From positions 1-8,890 of the forward strand of contig CAMLOR010000129.1 in assembly GCA_946481615.1 (NCBI GenBank): a DNA stretch of 8,890 bases, in the 5' to 3' direction. Shown here piece after piece: positions 5,488 through 8,890 of this stretch. Both the position numbers and the translations under genes were made by a program. The stretch is from an uncultured Aquimonas sp. (lineage in GTDB: Bacteria > Pseudomonadota > Gammaproteobacteria > Xanthomonadales > Xanthomonadaceae). Positions within the stretch are counted from its first letter, which is position 1. Every line of letters begins with the position of its first letter. A model generated the notes under the pieces. It did no database searches. It had not been told where the DNA came from and saw only the letters and a program-made list of their open reading frames with translations.

Positions 5488-6834
5488 ATGGACCAGCTGG
5501 GCCGCTTCCGCAGCGCCTTGCGCGAATCGCCGCCGCTGGCGTGGGCGTTCCTGTATTTCTTCTGCCTGCTGAGCGGCTACTACGTGCTGCGTCCGGTGCG
5601 CGAGGCGATGGGCGCCTCCAGCGACGTGGCCGCCGTGTTTCCGCAGGGCATGATCGATTTCTTCGCGCGCCACGGCATGCAGCTGGGCGAGTTCACCTTG
5701 CAGGTGCTCTTCACCTGCACCTTCCTCATCATGCTGCTGCTGCAGCCGGCCTACGGCTGGCTCGTGAGCCGCTTCCCGCGCCGCGTGTTCCTGCCGGCGG
5801 CCTACGGGTTCTTCATCGTCACGCTGCTGCTGTTCTACGCCGCCTTCCATCTCGGCATGCCGGGGCGGGGCATGGCGTTCTTCCTGTGGATCACGGTGTT
5901 CAACCTGTTCGCGGTGGCCGTGTTCTGGAGCTTCATGGCCGACGTGTTCGACAACGCCGAGGCGCGGCGCGTCTACGGCTACATCGGCGCGGCGGGCACG
6001 GTGGGTGCGATCTGCGGGCCGCTGGTCACGGCCACGCTGGTGCAACGCGTGGGCATCGCGAACCTGATGCTGGTATCGGCGGTCATGCTGCTGCTGTGCA
6101 TCGTGTGCATCATGCGGCTGCGCCCGTATGCCGTGCGGCGCGAAGCCGAACGCGGACTGCAGAGCGGCGAGGTGCCGATGGGCGGCTCGCTGCTGGCCGG
6201 CCTCAAGCTCGTGGCGAAGGAGCCGCTGCTGCGCTGGATGGCGGTGCTGACGGTGTTCGGGGTCGGCGTGGGCACCATCCTCTACAACGAGCAGCGCGCC
6301 ATCGTGCAGGCGTTCTATCCGGCACCCGAGGCGAGCACGGCCTACTACGCCACCATCGATCTGGCGGTGAACGTGCTCACGCTCACCGTGCAGTTGTTCG
6401 TGACGCGCTGGGTGCTGTCACGCCACGGCATCGCGCCGGCGCTGCTGATCCCGGGCATCGCGATCATCATCGGCTATTCGGCGCTGACGGCCTCGCCGCT
6501 GCCGGTGCTGGTGGCGATCGTGCAGGTGGTGACGCGCGCCAGCGAGTTCTGCCTGGCCAAGCCGGCGCGCGAGACGATCTACACCCGCGTGCCGCGCGAA
6601 TGGCGTTACAAGGCGGGCGCGGCCATCGATACGGTGATCTACCGCGGCGGCGATCTCACCTTCGTGTGGCTGCACAAGTTCCTGTCGGCGTTCGGCTCGA
6701 ACGTGGTGTTCGGCGTGGGGCTGCTGGTGGCGGGCGGGATGACGTTCGGTGCGTGGCGATTGTTGCGGGCGCAGAAGGCGCTGCCGGAGGAACGCTCGGA
6801 GACCGGGGCGGCGGATTCGACAGGCTCTCCGTGA
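5488..6834 (+). CDS. Membrane transporter of the nucleotide (ATP/ADP) exchange, TLC/NTT-like family
   Basis: Start is the ATG at 5488, fixed by AGGAG 5 bases upstream; the frame is open further back but without a ribosome site. The 448-residue product has about ten to twelve hydrophobic helices (for example 18-35, 72-92, 101-121, 129-152, 188-210, 250-266, 316-333, 405-425). Family-like features, from recall, are YYVLRPVREAMG (31-42), FNLFAVAVFWSFMADVF (138-154), and the block LAKPARETIYTRVPREWRYK (356-375) followed by DTVIYRGGD (381-389). These resemble the NTP/NDP exchange transporters of intracellular bacteria and plastids and their uncharacterised relatives in free-living bacteria. It is an inner membrane protein; the substrate is unknown and ATP/ADP exchange is not implied. 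A general major-facilitator protein is the alternative name. The last six codons (DSTGSP) and the stop codon are repeat sequence. It is convergent with the thioesterase-like gene. Confidence 0.85.
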   Translation: MDQLGRFRSALRESPPLAWAFLYFFCLLSGYYVLRPVREAMGASSDVAAVFPQGMIDFFARHGMQLGEFTLQVLFTCTFLIMLLLQPAYGWLVSRFPRRVFLPAAYGFFIVTLLLFYAAFHLGMPGRGMAFFLWITVFNLFAVAVFWSFMADVFDNAEARRVYGYIGAAGTVGAICGPLVTATLVQRVGIANLMLVSAVMLLLCIVCIMRLRPYAVRREAERGLQSGEVPMGGSLLAGLKLVAKEPLLRWMAVLTVFGVGVGTILYNEQRAIVQAFYPAPEASTAYYATIDLAVNVLTLTVQLFVTRWVLSRHGIAPALLIPGIAIIIGYSALTASPLPVLVAIVQVVTRASEFCLAKPARETIYTRVPREWRYKAGAAIDTVIYRGGDLTFVWLHKFLSAFGSNVVFGVGLLVAGGMTFGAWRLLRAQKALPEERSETGAADSTGSP

Positions 6835-6969
6835 ACGGTGGTCGCAATCCGGATTCCCGCACCCGTTCGGGGTGAGCCTGTCGAACCCGTGCCTCGAGGC
6901 AACGGTTCGACAAGCTCACCCCGAACGGATCGTGACCACCGTGCACGGTGAGCCTGTCGAATCCGCCGC
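6808..6969. terminator. Nested palindrome, probable bidirectional terminator
   Basis: The outer arms 6808-6845 and 6932-6969 pair over 38 positions with two mismatches (6828/6949 and 6834/6943) and one G-T pair (6844/6933). Inside, 6863-6887 pairs with 6904-6928 over 25 positions with one mismatch (6878/6913). The inner loop (6888-6903) holds a further perfect 12-base palindrome TGCCTCGAGGCA (6890-6901). The spacers between outer and inner stems are unequal, 17 bases on the left and 3 on the right. The left arm starts 24 bases before the transporter stop and the right arm ends one base before the thioesterase-like gene's stop. Ending both transcripts is inferred; no T run follows either arm. 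Confidence 0.65.
6816..6961. repeat. Cluster of four short palindromic repeats (copies D, E, F, G)
   Basis: Four copies of the same unit as at 558-676 alternate in direction: D (6816-6838, +), E (6863-6887, -), F (6904-6928, +) and G (6939-6961, -). E is identical to copy C over 33 bases, including flank GTGCCTC (6863-6895 against 652-684). D and G share changes not found in the others (CCGTG and ACGGTGG in place of the usual end), so they resemble each other more than they do E and F. Copy D runs through the end of the transporter gene. Confidence 0.9.
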
Positions 6970-6970
6970 T

Positions 6971-7444
6971 TCAGTCCCCGCGCTTCGGCGACAACCACAT
7001 CGCGACGCGCGCCGTGAACACCGTGTCGCCCGCGGCATCGGTGACGCCCACGGACACCGGCAGTTCGTAGCCTTCCTTCGCGCTGACGATGGGAATCTCC
7101 GGCGTCGCCACGCCGCGCAGGCGGCCTTTTGCCTTCTTCAGGTACGACACCGTCATGCCCTTCGGAATCCAGCGCATGTCGCGCGGCAGCGAGGCGTCCG
7201 TCATCACGCCGGCGCACAGTTCCGCGAGATTGCACAGCGCGATGGCATGCACGGTGCCGATGTGGTTGTGCATGCCGCGGCGGTCCGGGATGCTGGCGAC
7301 GCTGCGTCCCGGCTCCAGCGCTTCGAAGCGGGGATGGATGGTGGCGAAGTAGGGCGCGCGGAAGCAGACGGCGCGCGAAAAGAGCCAGGCGCCGGCGGGC
7401 CAGCGCTGCATCTTCCGCCACATCGCCAGCACGTCGGTCGCCAT
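6971..7444 (-). CDS. Hotdog-fold thioesterase-like protein (DUF4442 type)
   Basis: This small cytoplasmic protein of 157 residues has the normal length for a single hotdog domain. The family-type block HNHIGTVHAIALCNLAELCAGV (59-80) corresponds to the HNHxGTxHA motif and long central helix of DUF4442 and PaaI-like proteins. The RWIPKGMTVSYLKKAKGRLRGVA strand region and closing PVSVGVTDAAGDTVFTARVAMWLS strands fit the rest of the fold. Thioester hydrolysis of an acyl-CoA is inferred from fold and from its partner, the acyl-CoA dehydrogenase gene 4 bases upstream. The ATG at 7442-7444 has no ribosome site of its own, so it probably depends on re-initiation after the dehydrogenase stop. Alternatively it could be a non-catalytic acyl-CoA binding protein. 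The stop codon lies one base beyond the nested palindrome. Confidence 0.82.
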   Translation of the reverse strand: MATDVLAMWRKMQRWPAGAWLFSRAVCFRAPYFATIHPRFEALEPGRSVASIPDRRGMHNHIGTVHAIALCNLAELCAGVMTDASLPRDMRWIPKGMTVSYLKKAKGRLRGVATPEIPIVSAKEGYELPVSVGVTDAAGDTVFTARVAMWLSPKRGD

Positions 7445-7448
7445 GGGC

Positions 7449-8890
7449 TCAGGCCGCGCGATGCAGCGTGGCCGCCGGACGCTCGGCGTGGGTGTTGGCG
7501 ATCAGCTCGGAGTGGTCGAAATCGTCCACCGAGATGGCGTCGTTCACCAGCACGTACATGTCCTGCAGCAGCGTCACTTCGTCGCTGCTGAGCAGGCCCT
7601 TGAGCTGCGCTTCGTGCAGCTGCGCGTCGAGATCCAGGCCGGCGATCTCGCCCGATTTCACCGCCTTGAGGAACTTGCGCTCGACCGGCTCGGCCGCGAT
7701 CACCTTGCCGAGCGAGGCGTTCACGCGGCCCGCCGGATTGTTGGCGCAGGGCGTGAGGAAGGCGCCTTCGCCGAGGCGGTCGCGGGTGTCGCTGGGCGTC
7801 ATCAGCAGCGCGGCGACGCGATGGCCGAGGCGGTCGCTCGGCGCCTGCGCGCGGCGGCCGAACGGGAACACCAGCGTCCACAGCAGCCAGCCCACCGGGC
7901 GGATCGGGAAGTTGCGCAGCGCGGTGGAGAGCGCGACTTCGATCTTGTTGGCGGCGTCGTAAAAGGCCCAGGCCAGCAGCGCCTGGTCGCCCGCGGGACG
8001 CTCCTGGTCCTCGTAGCGCTTGAGCATGGCGCTGGCGATGTAGAGCTGCGAAAGCACGTCGCCCAGGCGCGCCGAAAGTTTTTCCTTGAATTTGAGCTTG
8101 CCGCCGAGCGTGAGCATCGAGGTGTCGGCAACCAGCGCGAGATTCGCCGAGTAGCGGTTGAGCTGGCGGTAGAAGCGCCGCGTGTAGGCATCGCCCGGTG
8201 CGCGGCCGAGCTTGGCCATGGTCAGGCCGAACCACAGGCTGCGCACCGCGTTCGACACCGCGAAGCCGATGTGGCCGAACAGCGTGCGGTCGAATTCCTT
8301 CAGGCGCGTGGCCGGGTCCGGATGCTGCGCGGCCTGCATTTCCTTGAGCACCCAGGGATGGCAGCGGATCGCGCCCTGACCGAAGATCATCAGCGAGCGC
8401 GTCATGATGTTGGCGCCTTCCACCGTGATGGAGATCGGCGCCGCCTGCCAGCCGCGGCCCAGGTAGTTCTTCGGGCCGAGGATCACGCCCTTGCCGCCGT
8501 GCACGTCCATCGCGTCGGCCGCGAGCTGGCGGCCCAGCTCCGTGCAGTGGTACTTGGCGATCGCGCTGGGCACCGCCGGCTTCTCGCCGCGGTCCACCGC
8601 CGCCGCCGTCGCGCCCGAGAGCGCGCTGCACGCGTAGGTGTTGCCGGCGATGCGTGCGAGGGCTTCCTCGACGCCTTCGAAGCGCCCGATCGAAAGACCG
8701 AACTGCTTGCGGATGCGCGAATACGCGCCGGTGGCGAGCGCGCCGATCTTCATCGCGCCGGTGGCCGTGGAAGGCAGCGTGATGGCGCGGCCCACGCTCA
8801 GGCATTCGACCAGCATGCGCCAGCCCTGGCCGATATAGTCCTCGCCGCCGATCAGCTGCGACAGCGGCAGGAACACGTCCTTGCCCTTCA
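7449..8890 (-). CDS. fadE: FadE-type acyl-CoA dehydrogenase, C-terminal part (N-terminus outside window)
   Basis: This enzyme carries out the first oxidation step of fatty acid beta-oxidation, making trans-2-enoyl-CoA and passing electrons to electron transfer flavoprotein. The frame is open to the window edge; 479 residues are visible of about 815 in E. coli FadE (from recall). Numbering from the Val encoded at 8874-8876, the central part has VFLPLSQLIGGEDYIGQGWR, then the acyl-CoA dehydrogenase helical domain. ISITVEGANIMTRSLMIFGQ (149-168) carries E153 (codon 8418-8420), which aligns with the catalytic glutamate of the YEGT motif in other members. MDVHGGKGVILGPKNYLGRG (123-142) is also typical. 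The remainder, about 175-475, is the extra C-terminal domain (DUF1974, ACDH_C) that marks the FadE group. The GTG at 8876 is internal, not the start. The downstream thioesterase-like gene follows after 4 bases. All visible motifs are intact. Confidence 0.93.
   Translation of the reverse strand, partial: KGKDVFLPLSQLIGGEDYIGQGWRMLVECLSVGRAITLPSTATGAMKIGALATGAYSRIRKQFGLSIGRFEGVEEALARIAGNTYACSALSGATAAAVDRGEKPAVPSAIAKYHCTELGRQLAADAMDVHGGKGVILGPKNYLGRGWQAAPISITVEGANIMTRSLMIFGQGAIRCHPWVLKEMQAAQHPDPATRLKEFDRTLFGHIGFAVSNAVRSLWFGLTMAKLGRAPGDAYTRRFYRQLNRYSANLALVADTSMLTLGGKLKFKEKLSARLGDVLSQLYIASAMLKRYEDQERPAGDQALLAWAFYDAANKIEVALSTALRNFPIRPVGWLLWTLVFPFGRRAQAPSDRLGHRVAALLMTPSDTRDRLGEGAFLTPCANNPAGRVNASLGKVIAAEPVERKFLKAVKSGEIAGLDLDAQLHEAQLKGLLSSDEVTLLQDMYVLVNDAISVDDFDHSELIANTHAERPAATLHRAA

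Noticed and set aside
5541..6875. 444-codon + strand frame inside the transporter gene
   Set aside because: It is His, Ala and Gly rich without hydrophobic helices. The overlapping frame encodes a coherent membrane protein with a good ribosome site.
7204..8805. 533-codon - strand frame overlapping the FadE and thioesterase-like genes
   Set aside because: It is another reading frame of two well-supported genes and lacks any domain motif.

Overview
This is a GC-rich window (roughly two thirds G+C by eye) of ordinary chromosomal genes from what looks like a free-living gammaproteobacterium. A Xanthomonadales (Lysobacterales)-type genome fits best. The evidence is a FadE-type acyl-CoA dehydrogenase, a NarL-type two-component pair, many GTG starts, and short inverted repeats between genes. 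This placement is inference from recall; no database was searched.

Layout from left to right. The 3' part of a type I glyceraldehyde-3-phosphate dehydrogenase gene (+ strand) ends at 539. A cluster of three copies of a short palindromic repeat (558-676) follows. Then come a response regulator (683-1321) and its soluble GAF-domain histidine kinase (1318-2598), both on the - strand with overlapping ends. A secreted CAP-domain protein (2669-3496, -) and a GMC-family FAD oxidoreductase (3741-5342, -) follow, separated by a second, unrelated inverted repeat element (3663-3737). Divergent from the oxidoreductase is a 12-helix-type transporter related to the nucleotide (ATP/ADP) exchange family (5488-6834, +). 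Its last codons and stop codon lie inside a second cluster of the first repeat, now four copies arranged as a nested palindrome (6808-6969). On the far side, on the - strand, are a small hotdog-fold thioesterase-like protein (6971-7444) and the C-terminal 60 % of a FadE-type acyl-CoA dehydrogenase (7449 to the window end), spaced by 4 bases and probably cotranscribed.

There are three transcriptional themes: a sensor kinase/regulator pair, a two-gene fatty-acid beta-oxidation unit, and single genes. Both clusters of the first repeat sit exactly between convergent gene ends, where they can fold into long hairpins and so probably act as bidirectional transcription terminators. I found no mobile element gene, RNA gene, CRISPR array or defence system. 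The most notable structure is the nested palindrome at 6808-6969 and how closely the repeats are fitted to neighbouring stop codons.
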